A DNA stretch of 64,000 nt from Parafrankia sp041008525 (GTDB lineage: Bacteria > Actinomycetota > Actinomycetes > Frankiales > Frankiaceae): assembly GCF_041008525.1 (NCBI RefSeq), contig NZ_JBFLUG010000037.1, forward strand, positions 1 through 64,000, in the 5' to 3' direction. The notes beneath the pieces are model-generated. The model was given only the letters and a program-made list of their open reading frames with translations. It was not told where the DNA came from and searched no databases. A program made the translations under genes and the position numbers. Below, piece by piece: positions 18,078 to 26,752 of this stretch. How positions within the stretch are numbered: position 1 is the stretch's first letter; each line of letters opens with the position of its first letter.

Positions 18078-18776
18078 ATGGATGAGAGTGGCCAAATGAT
18101 CGACAACGCTGCGGCCGGATCGCCCACCTCCCACGCCCCCTCGCCCACCGGCGCCTTCCTCGGCGACCCTGCGGTGCAGGAGCAGTGGGACAGGCGGTAC
18201 GCCGAACGGGAACAGCTGTGGAGCGGCCAGCCCAACGGCGCACTCGTGGCCGAGGTCGCCGGCCTGACGCCCGGCCGGGTGCTGGACGTCGGCTGCGGCG
18301 AGGGCGCGGACGCCATCTGGCTTGCGAGCCACGGCTGGGACGTGACCGCGGTCGAGGTCTCGGCCGTGGCGCTGGAACGGGCGACCAGGCACGGGCGGGA
18401 CGCCGGTGTCACGGTGCGGTGGGTGCATGCCGAACTCACGGAGGCGGCGTTCGCACCGGCGTCCTTCGACCTGGTCTCCGCCCAGTATCCGGCCCTGCTG
18501 CGGACGTCCGACGCCGCGGCCGAGCGGGCGCTGCTCGCGGCTGTCGCACCGGGCGGTGTGCTGCTGTTCGTGCACCACGCCGGTATGGACACCCATCCCC
18601 AGCACGACGGCGGCTTCGACCCGGCCGACTTCGTGTGGCCCGCGATGATGGCCGCGCTGTTCGACGACGACTGGGTGGTGGAGGTGGACGAGCAGCGGCC
18701 GCGCGTCGCGCCGGTGGGCGGAGCCGGCGCCCACCACGTCGACGACGTTGTCCTGCGCGCGCGCCGGCTCCGTTGA
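18078..18776 (+). CDS. class I SAM-dependent methyltransferase
   Basis: The 232-residue protein has the SAM-binding motif I VLDVGCGEGADAIWLA (about 70-85), the acidic end of strand 2 (VTAVEVS), the motif VRWVHAELTEA, and FDLVSAQYPAL in the position of motif IV. The upstream WDRRYAEREQLWSGQPN is characteristic of small tellurite/thiopurine-type and related methyltransferases. The ATG at 18078 is preceded by GAGGGG. The acceptor cannot be predicted. It starts a single-gene unit divergent from the ECF41 gene. Confidence 0.82.
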   Translation: MDESGQMIDNAAAGSPTSHAPSPTGAFLGDPAVQEQWDRRYAEREQLWSGQPNGALVAEVAGLTPGRVLDVGCGEGADAIWLASHGWDVTAVEVSAVALERATRHGRDAGVTVRWVHAELTEAAFAPASFDLVSAQYPALLRTSDAAAERALLAAVAPGGVLLFVHHAGMDTHPQHDGGFDPADFVWPAMMAALFDDDWVVEVDEQRPRVAPVGGAGAHHVDDVVLRARRLR

Positions 18777-18880
18777 GGTTCGCCTGAGGCTCCGGGATCC
18801 GCCTGGGTCTCGGCTGGGATCCGCCTGAGGTTCGCCTGAGGTTCGCCGCCCCGGAAGGGGGGTCCCGGGACGGCGGATCT
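18777..18880. repeat. short direct repeats and weak hairpin between convergent genes
   Basis: Imperfect copies of a 10-base unit, TTCGCCTGAG, alternate with GGGATCCGCCTG in the gap between the methyltransferase and the GH64 stop codon. They are followed by an imperfect G/C-rich stem at about 18845-18875. This is probably a termination region. The repeat is short and has no known function. Confidence 0.35.
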
Positions 18881-20086
18881 CTAGAAGGGGGTCAGCCAGA
18901 GAGTCGCCGACGTCGGCGCCGTGTCCTGGATGTAGGAGGCGAAGCCGGCGACGTCGTCGAAGGCGAAGCCGTAGGCGCGGCCGTCCTCGGTGTGCTCGTG
19001 CAGCGCCCGGGCGTAGTGGTTGGTGGTCGGGTCGCGGTAGAAGCCCGCCGGGTCCGCCGCCGGCTGGACGGCCTGGCTCAGCAGGGTCGAGCGGTTGAAG
19101 CCGGCGCCCAGCACGGCGGCCACCGGGCCGGTGACACCGTCGTTGGGCGCCGCGAGCGCGCCGTCGCAGAACAGGACGTCCCGCGTGCTCGGCCTCGCGA
19201 ACGGCGCGACGCCGCCGCCGAAGCGCAGCAGGTCACCGTCCACCGTGCCGGTGTGGGTGCGCGTCCCGACGTCGACGGTGAGCGGACGGGTGGCGATCTG
19301 GCGCCACACCGCGTCGATGTAGCCGTCGTAGTAGGACGCGGGGAAGACGCCGGCTTCCAGACCGTGACCGGGCGCGATCACCCGGGTGTCGCCGACGACC
19401 AGGGGAGCGAACGTCGGATGGGCCCGTAGCGCGTCGAAGACCGCGGCCCGGCCGCCCGCGGCCAGCCGGCCGGTCGTCTGGTCGGCGGCGCCGCGCAGCC
19501 GCAGTGCCATCGGCACGCTGAACATGTCGACGGCCGTGGTGTTGCAGAACATGCCGGCCGCGTTGTGCGTGAACTCGACGAAGTCGTGCACCACGCCGAA
19601 GCTGGGATCACCGCGCACCCAGCCGGCCGGATGCTGCAGGGCCGGGGCGCCCGCACCGTCGGCGACCACCTTGAAGCGCAGTTTCGCCCCGGTGGACACG
19701 TAGATCCGCCCCGACATCGCGGGCGGGACGACGAACGGCGTGTCGCCGTCCGGCAGGAGGGGGACGGCGAGGTCCGCGAAGCCGTCCGGGCCGTTGTCGG
19801 CCGGCGAGACCTGGGCGAGACTCCCGTCGGGACGGGCGTACACCTGCCGACCGGTCGTCAGATCCGTGCCGACGACGTAGAGCCAGATCTGGTTGTTCGC
19901 ATACCGGTAGGTGTGGTTCACCACGGTCAGTGGCAGGCCGGTGCCGCTGGACGCGGCGGTCAGCGCCGCGGCGAGCGGGCGCTCCCGGCCGTGGCTCCGG
20001 CCGCCGGTGACGGACCAGGCGGCGCCCCCGGCGGAGCCGGCGGCCACGGCGGACGCCGCCAGCAGAAAGGTGCGGCGGTTCGGCAT
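18881..20086 (-). CDS. secreted GH64 beta-1,3-glucanase
   Basis: The 401-residue protein starts MPNRRTFLLAASAVAAGSAGGAAW, a twin-arginine-like export signal. The mature part matches GH64 laminaripentaose-producing beta-1,3-glucanases and the thaumatin-like fold: PLTVVNHTYRYANNQIWLYVVGTD, GRIYVSTGAKLRFKV, DFVEFTHNAAGMFCNTTAVDMFSVPMALRL, VIAPGHGLEAGVFPASYYDGYIDAVW and, near the end, CDGALAAPNDG. GH64 enzymes use acidic residues in this conserved core to cleave fungal cell-wall glucan. GAAAGG precedes the ATG at 20086. It lies 20 bases after a chitinase gene in the same direction, so the pair is probably co-transcribed against fungal walls. Confidence 0.87.
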   Translation of the reverse strand: MPNRRTFLLAASAVAAGSAGGAAWSVTGGRSHGRERPLAAALTAASSGTGLPLTVVNHTYRYANNQIWLYVVGTDLTTGRQVYARPDGSLAQVSPADNGPDGFADLAVPLLPDGDTPFVVPPAMSGRIYVSTGAKLRFKVVADGAGAPALQHPAGWVRGDPSFGVVHDFVEFTHNAAGMFCNTTAVDMFSVPMALRLRGAADQTTGRLAAGGRAAVFDALRAHPTFAPLVVGDTRVIAPGHGLEAGVFPASYYDGYIDAVWRQIATRPLTVDVGTRTHTGTVDGDLLRFGGGVAPFARPSTRDVLFCDGALAAPNDGVTGPVAAVLGAGFNRSTLLSQAVQPAADPAGFYRDPTTNHYARALHEHTEDGRAYGFAFDDVAGFASYIQDTAPTSATLWLTPF

Positions 20087-20106
20087 GAGAGATGCCTTTC
20101 GTCGGC

Positions 20107-21744
20107 TCAGAAGGCGTTGAACACGCGGGTGAAGTCGAGCGGTGCCGTGGCGAGGCCGCCGCAGGTCGGCTGGGCGTGGGAGACCGGGCCACCCGGGCAG
20201 GGCTGGTCGCGGGTCAGTGACCACATCGACAGCCAGGCAAGGTCGACGCGGTGGGCGAAGTCGACCAGCTGCTGTGCGTCCGCCAGGGTGAACACCTCGC
20301 TGGCGACGTCGTTCACACCGATCATCGGGGTGACCGCCACCCGCGCCCACGCCTGCGTGTCCGACAGCTCGAGCACGCCCCTGACCTGGGCCTGCGTGGC
20401 GGTGGCGGCGTCGATCGCGTACTGGCCCATCCGGCCGGCGGGGTTCGGTGCCGCGCCGTCGCCGTAGTCCATCGCCATGACGTTGACGGCGTCCACTGTC
20501 ACGCCGTTGTCCCGGGCGTTGGCCAGCAGGTCGACCCCGTCCTGGGTGAGACCGGACGGCAGCACCGGCAGCGTGAACGAGACCTCCAGGCGCCGGCCGG
20601 CGGCCGTGGCCTCCCGCTGGAGCTGGGCGATCGCCTGGGCCCGCCGGGTGTTTGCCGTGACGTCGGGCAGGGCGGCGCCCTCGACGTCGAAGTCCAGGCG
20701 GGTCACCCCGTAGACATCGACCACCTGGCGGTAGGCGGCGGCGAGCTCGTCGACGCTGGAGCAGGCGCGGGCCAGCTCGGTGCCGGCAACCCCACCGAAC
20801 GACACCCGGACGTCCCCGCCCAGTTCCCGGAACCGGCCGATCTGGCCGGGCACCCCGTCCGCGGTGAGATCGGTGACGCCGCCCCACTTCGGCGCGCAGC
20901 CGCCGCCGCCCACGACGAAGGCCAGGGTGACGTCCCGAAGCCCGGTTGCCTGCGCCGTGGCGACAAGGTCGTACGGCGGATACAGCGAGGTGTCGACGTA
21001 CGGCGCGAACCCGCCTGGGCCCGCTGAGCCGCCGGAACCACCGGACCCGCCGGAACCACCTGTGCCGCCGGAACCACCTGTGCCGCCGGACCCGCCTGTG
21101 CCGCCGGACCCGCCGGACCCGTTCGAGGGCGACGGGGCCGAGGCGGTCGGGGCCGCTGTCGGCCCGCCGGTCGTCGGTTGGTCGGTGGGCGGGGCGGGCG
21201 GAGAACTGGTGGACGGCGGCGCCGTCCCGGGTGCGGTGGCGGACGGCGTCACGGACGGCTCCACGCCGGGGCTGCCGGGGCTGCCGGGCGTGCCGGGCCC
21301 GGTGGTGCAGTCCGCGCCGTTGATCCGGCAGCTGGCGGGGTCGGTGACGCCGTCCGGTGCCGCGACGACGAAGCCGACGTCGAGTGACTCCCGGGAGGCG
21401 AGCGTGGGCTGCCAGGCTGGTGGGGTGACGGTGACGTGCCGTCCGTCCACCGTGTAGGCGGCGTTCCACAGCGAGGTGAGCCGCGCCCGCTCGGGCAGGT
21501 CGAACTCGAGAGTGAAGCCGTCCGGCACGTCCGCCGAGTTGGTCACCCGGTACTGGGCCGAGTAGCCGGTGCCCCAGTCGCCGGTGCGGCTGTAGGCCGC
21601 GCCGAGCCCGGCGGCGTCGGCCGTGCCGGGCATGACCGCGGCCAGGGCTATCCCGCCGCCGAGGGTGAGCGCGGCCGCGCCACCGGAGATGATCTGACGA
21701 CGACGGCGACGGTGCCGGCCTCGCGAAGACGACATGTCGTACAT
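20107..21744 (-). CDS. secreted GH18 chitinase with N-terminal carbohydrate-binding module
   Basis: The 545-residue protein has a long basic signal (about residues 1-45, ending TADA), then a CBM2-like cellulose/chitin-binding module (about 46-145, YRVTNSADVPDGFTLEFDLP, WNAAYT). A Pro/Ser/Thr linker follows, then a linker of repeated Gly-Gly-Ser/Thr (about 210-240), then a GH18 barrel. The catalytic signature VTRLDFDVEG near residue 350 contains the D-x-D-x-E motif, with Glu as acid. The tail CPGGPVSHAQPTCGG has a likely disulfide. It hydrolyses chitin outside the cell. The GGS/GGT linker is encoded by 18-bp tandem repeats near 21031-21120, which are prone to length change. Confidence 0.9.
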   Translation of the reverse strand: MYDMSSSRGRHRRRRRQIISGGAAALTLGGGIALAAVMPGTADAAGLGAAYSRTGDWGTGYSAQYRVTNSADVPDGFTLEFDLPERARLTSLWNAAYTVDGRHVTVTPPAWQPTLASRESLDVGFVVAAPDGVTDPASCRINGADCTTGPGTPGSPGSPGVEPSVTPSATAPGTAPPSTSSPPAPPTDQPTTGGPTAAPTASAPSPSNGSGGSGGTGGSGGTGGSGGTGGSGGSGGSGGSAGPGGFAPYVDTSLYPPYDLVATAQATGLRDVTLAFVVGGGGCAPKWGGVTDLTADGVPGQIGRFRELGGDVRVSFGGVAGTELARACSSVDELAAAYRQVVDVYGVTRLDFDVEGAALPDVTANTRRAQAIAQLQREATAAGRRLEVSFTLPVLPSGLTQDGVDLLANARDNGVTVDAVNVMAMDYGDGAAPNPAGRMGQYAIDAATATQAQVRGVLELSDTQAWARVAVTPMIGVNDVASEVFTLADAQQLVDFAHRVDLAWLSMWSLTRDQPCPGGPVSHAQPTCGGLATAPLDFTRVFNAF

Positions 21745-21915
21745 ACCTCCCGCACTGGGTGATCTGCGGGTGGACGCTAAGGGCGGGTACGACGTCCGCC
21801 GGCCGCGTTCAGGCAGCGCAGAAACGCACTTAAGGCCTGCTTAGGGTGTCGGCGCTTCGCTGGTCGGAGTCGGCTGGAACCGGGTCCGTCGGGAGGGCGT
21901 CCTGAGACCATCCGG

Positions 21916-22110
21916 TTGATCGTTCCCGTGCGGAAGAGGGCGGATCCCCTGGGTCGTCTCCGACCGCACCAGATCACTCCTCTGGGTGAACCGATCGTCC
22001 TGGGTGACCGCCCGAGCGTCTGGTGGATGGTGGATCTGGCCCACTCCCCGGACGGGCGCATCCTCGCCGTCGGCTCCGATGACCAGACGGTGCGGTTGTT
22101 GGCGCCGTGA
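21916..22110 (+). pseudogene. C-terminal relic of a WD40-repeat protein
   Basis: The frame ends HQITPLGEPIVLGDRPSVWWMVDLAHSPDGRILAVGSDDQTVRLLAP, a single terminal WD40 blade (usually VAFSPDGRTLATGSDDGTVRLWD). No earlier blades, start or kinase domain remain upstream. Actinomycete WD40 proteins are often long and unstable, so this is best read as a leftover from a deleted gene. The surrounding 330 bases hold nothing else recognisable. Confidence 0.5.
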
Positions 22111-22195
22111 GAAGACCCCTCGCCCCTGACCGACAGCGCTGAGGGAACGCGGTCGGCGACGGGGGCCGGACGGAGGAGCCGGTGGGACGGCGGAC

Positions 22196-23725
22196 TCAGC
22201 GCGCGCGGGTCCGGGAGCCTCGTCGGTGGCGTGTGTGGCGCCTGCCGGCCGGTGCGCCGGCGGCGGAGGTCTCGGTGCGCAGCCGCAGCCGCAGCTCCGC
22301 GCCGCCGAGCGGGGACCGGCCGACGGTCAGCTCGCCGCCGGTCGACTCGGCGACGCGCCGGGCGATGTCGAGCCCGAGTCCGGTCGAGCCCGCCCCGCCG
22401 GCCCCGCCACCCCGGCGAAGCGCCGCGGCCGGGTCGGCGACCCCTGGACCGGCGTCCAGCACCCGCACGGTGACGGCCTGGTCGGTCCGCCGAAGCTGGA
22501 CAGCGAAGGCGACGCCCTCGGCGGTGTGCCGGAAGACGTTGCCGAGCAGAGCGTCCAGCGCGGTCGCGAGCTCCGCGGGTGCCACCGGGACCGGGGCCGG
22601 CCGGTCCGCTCCGGACACCGACCAGCTGCGTCCCTGGTCCTCGGCAAGCACGGACCAGAAGTCGGCCCGGTCGCGGAGCACGTCGGCGGCGTCGCAGCGT
22701 GGGGCGACGACCTGCTCGTCACCCCGCGCCCGGGCCGCGCGGATGATGGAGTCGACCTCGTGCTCGAGCTGTGCCACGGCATGCCGGACAGCGGCCGCCG
22801 CCGCCGCAGCCGCCGCGTCACCTCCATGACCGCTGCCCGCGAGGCCGCCGTCGACCCGGCCGTCGGCGGAACCGTCGACCCGGCCGTCGGCCTCGCCGTC
22901 GCCGTCGAAGGAGCCGCCGCCCAGAGCGGCGGTGTTGAGGCGTAGCACGGTCAACGGGGTGCGCAGCCGGTGGGACAGGTCCGCGGCTCGTTCCCGTTCG
23001 GCCGCCAGCAGCATCCGGACCCGGTCGGCCATCGTGTTGAAGGCGACGGCCGCCTCGTGCAGTTCGGCCGGCGCGGCCTGGTCGGCGACGGGGGCGCGGG
23101 CGGTCAGGTCGCCCGCGCCCAGTTCCCGCGCGGCGCGGGCAAGGCCGCGGGCCGACCGCACGATGCGGGTGCCGAGGCGGTCGGCGACCACCACCGAGGC
23201 CAGCACCAGCGCCGCGGCGACGCCGCCCAGCACGAGACAGGCCCGCGCGACGCCCCGGTCGAGCTCGGTGTCCGGGATGAACACCTCGATCACCGCGATC
23301 CGCGCGTCCGTCACCGCGACCGGTCGCAGCAGGACGGACCCGCGGGGAACCGCGACCACCGCCGAGCTCCCGGCGCGCGCGACGGCGGCCAGCTCGCTGC
23401 CCCTGACCCGTGACTGACCGACGGTGACGAGCGACGCGTCCCGGGTCCGCCCTGATGTGGACCCCGGAGCGGGAACGTGGACCGCGACCCGACCCTCGGC
23501 TCCGCCGCGGGTGCTGGCCAGGGCACGGCGCAGTGCCGCCTGGTCCGTCGTGACTGCCAGCGCCGGACCCAGTTCGGCGGCCCGGCGCTCGCCGTCGGTG
23601 AACGCCCGGTCATGCGCGGTGCGCTGGACCGTCAGCACGAGCGGGACGAGGAACGCCAGCGCCACCATCGAGGTCACGGCGATCGAGACCCGGGCGAGCG
23701 CCCACCTCATCGTGTTCTGGCCCAT
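22196..23725 (-). CDS. two-component sensor histidine kinase
   Basis: The 509-residue membrane kinase has TM1 at about 13-33, a short extracellular sensor (about 34-155) and TM2 at about 160-182. A HAMP linker (RIVRSARGLARAARELGAGDLTARAPV) and the phospho-acceptor helix DLSHRLRTPL with His252 follow. The ATP-binding domain shows the N box (GNVFRHT), G1 (DAGPGV) and G2 (STGLGLDIARRVAE). Between the two dimerisation helices sits an unusual insert (about 268-315) of Gly/Asp repeats (DGRVDGSADGRVDGG) and nine consecutive Ala. The start ATG lies directly after the regulator's stop codon. It phosphorylates the OmpR-type regulator encoded just upstream. Confidence 0.87.
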   Translation of the reverse strand: MGQNTMRWALARVSIAVTSMVALAFLVPLVLTVQRTAHDRAFTDGERRAAELGPALAVTTDQAALRRALASTRGGAEGRVAVHVPAPGSTSGRTRDASLVTVGQSRVRGSELAAVARAGSSAVVAVPRGSVLLRPVAVTDARIAVIEVFIPDTELDRGVARACLVLGGVAAALVLASVVVADRLGTRIVRSARGLARAARELGAGDLTARAPVADQAAPAELHEAAVAFNTMADRVRMLLAAERERAADLSHRLRTPLTVLRLNTAALGGGSFDGDGEADGRVDGSADGRVDGGLAGSGHGGDAAAAAAAAAVRHAVAQLEHEVDSIIRAARARGDEQVVAPRCDAADVLRDRADFWSVLAEDQGRSWSVSGADRPAPVPVAPAELATALDALLGNVFRHTAEGVAFAVQLRRTDQAVTVRVLDAGPGVADPAAALRRGGGAGGAGSTGLGLDIARRVAESTGGELTVGRSPLGGAELRLRLRTETSAAGAPAGRRHTRHRRGSRTRAR

Positions 23726-23726
23726 C

Positions 23727-24416
23727 TCATGGGCGAGGCGCGTCGAGCTTGACCCCGACGCCACGCACCGTGTGCAGGTATCGCGGCCGAGCCGCGGCCT
23801 CTCCGAGCTTGCGGCGCAGCCACGACAGGTGGACGTCGATCGTCTGGTCGCCGCCGTAGGCCTGCTGCCACACCGCGGCCAGCAGCTCGCGGCGCGGCAC
23901 GACCTCGCCGGGGCGGGCGGCCAGGTAGGCGAGCAGGTCGAACTCGCGCCGGGTGAGGTCGAGCTCGCGTCCGTCCAGCACCGCAGTGCGCTGCCGGGAG
24001 TCGACCACCAGATCACCCACCCGGAACGCCGGCGCGCGGGCGGTGGCAGCGGAGGGGCTCGTGCGGCGTAGCACGGCGGTGACACGCGCGTTGAGGTGCT
24101 CCGGCGAGAACGGCTTCACCAGATAGTCGTCGGCACCGCTGTGCAGCAGGCGGACCATGGCCGGCTCGTCACCACGCGCCGTCGCGACGACCACGGGGAC
24201 GTCGCTGACGCCGCGCAGCATCCGCAGCGCCGCGGCGCCGTCCAGGTCCGGCAGACCCAGGTCGAGCAGGACGAGGTCACAGCCGACCTGGGTCACCTCG
24301 CGCAGCGCGTCGAGCGCCGCACCGACGCTGCGCACCGCATGCCCGACGGCGGACAGGTGCCGCACCAGCGCGGCACGTACGTACGGGTCGTCCTCGACGA
24401 CCAGAATCGTGGCCAC
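23727..24416 (-). CDS. OmpR/PhoB-family response regulator
   Basis: The 229-residue protein has a receiver domain with the acidic pair ED (8-9), phospho-acceptor Asp52 (LVLLDLGLPD) and Lys near 102 (DDYLVKPF). A winged-helix effector domain (about 130-225, LTRREFDLLAYLAARPGEVVPRRELL, TIDVHLSWLRRKLGE, VRGVGVKL) follows. It is transcribed ahead of its kinase with no gap. A divergent promoter region separates it from a small secreted protein gene at 24525 that could be a target. The signal is unknown. Confidence 0.9.
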   Translation of the reverse strand: MATILVVEDDPYVRAALVRHLSAVGHAVRSVGAALDALREVTQVGCDLVLLDLGLPDLDGAAALRMLRGVSDVPVVVATARGDEPAMVRLLHSGADDYLVKPFSPEHLNARVTAVLRRTSPSAATARAPAFRVGDLVVDSRQRTAVLDGRELDLTRREFDLLAYLAARPGEVVPRRELLAAVWQQAYGGDQTIDVHLSWLRRKLGEAAARPRYLHTVRGVGVKLDAPRP

Positions 24417-24524
24417 CCGGCTACGGGCTTGCCTGCGACGTCATGGGTGTGACTCCTTCCGGGCAGCGGCGCTGGACGACGCCGTGGACCTGAACTGTCA
24501 CGGATATGGCAATATCGCACCGCG

Positions 24525-25124
24525 ATGGCTGGGAGACTGATCCGCCTGGCTGCCTGGGCGGCCTCCACGGCGCTTGCCGTCACGCTGTCCTGGTTCGCCG
24601 TCTCCGACGTCCTCGCGCGGGAGATACCTGTCGACCGGCCGGCGTCGGCCCTCGCTCCGGCCCGGCCAGCCGGTCCGCCTGCCTCCTCGGGGGAGGCGGC
24701 CACCGACCCGTCGCCGCATCCCTCCGCGCAGCCGTCTCCCCTCACGCTGCCGTCGCCGTCCTCGATGACAGCGGTGGCGGGGGAGCCGGCTGCGTCCGAG
24801 ACTCTCCCTGGGGCTGGCATCGCGCCTGGGGCCGGGACCGTGCCGCCCCGCTCACCGGGCGCGGTGACACCGTCCGCGGGAGCTGGTATCCCGCCTGCGC
24901 CCACCGGGCCGGCGGCCCAGAGTTACCAGCTCGACGGCGGACGCGTCGTGATCGAGACCACCGACGTCGCGGCCCGTCTGGTGTCCGCCATTCCGGATGT
25001 CGGCTGGACGGTGCAGGCCTGGCAGGCGGAGGGGTGGCTACGGGTCGACTTCAGCCGCGACGGCCGGACGTCGTCGTGCTTCGTCACCTGGAACGGCCAT
25101 CCGCCCTCCGTCCAGATCACCTGA
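24525..25124 (+). CDS. exported Pro/Ala-rich protein of unknown function
   Basis: The 199-residue protein has an N-terminal hydrophobic segment (about 5-30, LIRLAAWAASTALAVTLSWFAV), then a disordered Pro/Ser/Ala linker of about 90 residues. A compact C-terminal domain (about 130-199) reads YQLDGGRVVIETTDVAARLVSAIPDVGWTVQAWQAEGWLRVDFSRDGRTSSCFVTWNG, with one Cys. The layout is that of a membrane-tethered extracellular domain. It diverges from the two-component system across 108 bases, so it may be its target or ligand partner (inference). No family was recognised. Confidence 0.7.
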   Translation: MAGRLIRLAAWAASTALAVTLSWFAVSDVLAREIPVDRPASALAPARPAGPPASSGEAATDPSPHPSAQPSPLTLPSPSSMTAVAGEPAASETLPGAGIAPGAGTVPPRSPGAVTPSAGAGIPPAPTGPAAQSYQLDGGRVVIETTDVAARLVSAIPDVGWTVQAWQAEGWLRVDFSRDGRTSSCFVTWNGHPPSVQIT

Positions 25125-25200
25125 CCTCGCCACACCTTCTCCCACGAAGGTCGTCCGTCAGGGTTCCACGGGACGCCGGACCGCCCAGCCACCGCTCTAC

Positions 25201-25236
25201 GGGACCTACGGGACCTACGGGACCTACGGGACCTGC
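25201..25236 (+). repeat. 9-bp tandem repeat (GGGACCTAC, four units)
   Basis: Three exact copies of GGGACCTAC and a fourth with one change (GGGACCTGC) lie end to end, preceded by a partial copy. The array covers the C-terminal end and the stop codon of the minus-strand gene at 25224-25685, because the CTA of a unit is read as TAG. Slippage here would leave the frame in step but move the protein end. Confidence 0.75.
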
Positions 25237-25685
25237 GGCGGGGAGCCGGACGCGCCGACGGATGGCGTCGGCGTCGGTGTGCCGAGCCAGAGAAGGCCGG
25301 GTGCGTCGCTGGGAGACGCGTCGGGATCCGCGGGGCTACCGGAGTTCGACGGAACAGGCGAGGCGGTGCCGCCGGGTGGGGTGAGGCTCGGGTCCGCCGA
25401 CACGGTCGGAGTGAGGCTCGGCGTGGGCGTGGCGGACCCGGTACTGGCCGGCGCCGGCGCCTCCCGCCCGGACGGGTTCGCGGTGGGAGTGGTCGGGGGG
25501 TTCAACTCGTCGCGCAGCTCCCTCTTGACCTGTTCGACGGTGGCGTTGTGGGCGACGGTGGACGAGCGCGACGCTGGCAGCGACTCGGGTCGGACGAACA
25601 CGTAAAGGGCGAAGACGCCGGCGAGCGCGACGCTGAGCAGCAGCGTCGAGCGGCGTGCCGGGATCCGGGCCAGGGGGTTGGTCAT
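25224..25685 (-). CDS. membrane-anchored Pro/Thr-rich protein
   Basis: The 153-residue protein has one N-terminal transmembrane segment (about 14-31, TLLLSVALAGVFALYVFV). A short polar helix (NATVEQVKRELRDELN) follows, then a long disordered Pro/Ser/Thr/Gly tail outside the cell. It overlaps the MscS-like channel gene by 4 bases, so the two are probably made together. It could be an accessory subunit or wall-spanning tether for the channel. No family was recognised. The stop codon lies in a 9-bp tandem repeat. Confidence 0.6.
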   Translation of the reverse strand: MTNPLARIPARRSTLLLSVALAGVFALYVFVRPESLPASRSSTVAHNATVEQVKRELRDELNPPTTPTANPSGREAPAPASTGSATPTPSLTPTVSADPSLTPPGGTASPVPSNSGSPADPDASPSDAPGLLWLGTPTPTPSVGASGSPPQVP

Positions 25686-26563
25686 GAGGCGGTCGGCGGG
25701 GCCGCGTCGAGGACGGCGGGGATGTGGATGCCGGCGCGCAGCAGCGCGCCGCTGATCCTGGCCCGCAGCGCCCGCCCGACCTCGAACTGTTTGCCGGGCA
25801 GGGTCCGCGCGACGATCTGGACCTTGAACTGGTCGAGGTCGATGCTCTCCACCCCCATCACGGTCGGCTCGTCCAGGAGCAGGTCGCGCAGCGAGTCGTC
25901 GGCGTAGGCGTTGGCCCCGACCTCGGTGAGCAGTGTGGTGACCGTCGTGACGTCCACATTCGAGGGGATCGGGACGTCGATGACGGCTCGTGCCCAGTCG
26001 CGGGAGAGGTTGACGACCTGGATGATCTGCCCGTTCGGGGTGATCACGACCTCGCCGTCGGGCGTGCGGACGCGGGTGATCCGCAGGGTGACCTCCTCCA
26101 CCGTCCCGGTGATGGCGGTCGGCGAGCCGAGCACGATCAGGCGGACGAGGTCACCGAAGCCGTACTGCCGCTCGGTGACCATGAAGAAGCCGGCGAGGAC
26201 GTCCTGCACGACCCGCTGCGCGCCGAAGCCGAGCGCGACACCGAGGACGGTCGCCGGTGCGGCGATCCCGGTCAGCGGCACGCCGAGCCGCTGCAGCACC
26301 AGCACGACCGCCACGCAGTAGACGAGCGTGAGCGAGACCCAGGTGAGGACCTGCACGAGGGCGTGCCGGTGTTTGGTGGTCTCGGAGCGCACCACCGCGT
26401 CGGACTGCTGCGCCTGCGTGTCGATGCGACGCTCGATGTACGCACCCGCCCAGGTCGCGAGCCGGGTCAGCAGGACCGCCGCCATCACGATCATGACGAC
26501 CTCGAGCCCGCTGCCGCGGGCCCACTCCGACAGGTCCGTCAGCGGCGCGGCGGCCTCGATCAT
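25682..26563 (-). CDS. MscS-family mechanosensitive ion channel
   Basis: A 293-residue membrane protein with three hydrophobic helices, then the MscS pore and beta-domain signature GIAAPATVLGVALGFGAQRVVQDVLAGFFMVTERQYGFGDLVRL. The beta domain (TGTVEEVTLRITRVRTPDGEVVITPNGQIIQVVNLSRDWARA) and the alpha/beta C-terminal domain follow. It opens when membrane tension rises and releases solutes on osmotic downshock. The start is uncertain: ATG 26563 is used here, and a GTG at 26602 would add 13 residues. Neither has a strong ribosome binding site. The next gene, which overlaps it, encodes a small tethered protein. Confidence 0.85.
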   Translation of the reverse strand: MIEAAAPLTDLSEWARGSGLEVVMIVMAAVLLTRLATWAGAYIERRIDTQAQQSDAVVRSETTKHRHALVQVLTWVSLTLVYCVAVVLVLQRLGVPLTGIAAPATVLGVALGFGAQRVVQDVLAGFFMVTERQYGFGDLVRLIVLGSPTAITGTVEEVTLRITRVRTPDGEVVITPNGQIIQVVNLSRDWARAVIDVPIPSNVDVTTVTTLLTEVGANAYADDSLRDLLLDEPTVMGVESIDLDQFKVQIVARTLPGKQFEVGRALRARISGALLRAGIHIPAVLDAAPPTAS

Positions 26564-26752
26564 GAGCGGCAGGCGGCGGCGACACTCGGGCGCTGGCCGC
26601 ACGCATGGACGTCCATGTAGGCGTGCCGGGTCGGGTATGCCCTCACCTGTCCGAACCTACCCGGGGTGCGCAACCGTCGGCGCGCCAGCACGCCGGGAGC
26701 CGGCGAACCGCGAAGAGATTCTCAGCGTACTGGCGACGACCAGCGGCAGCGA

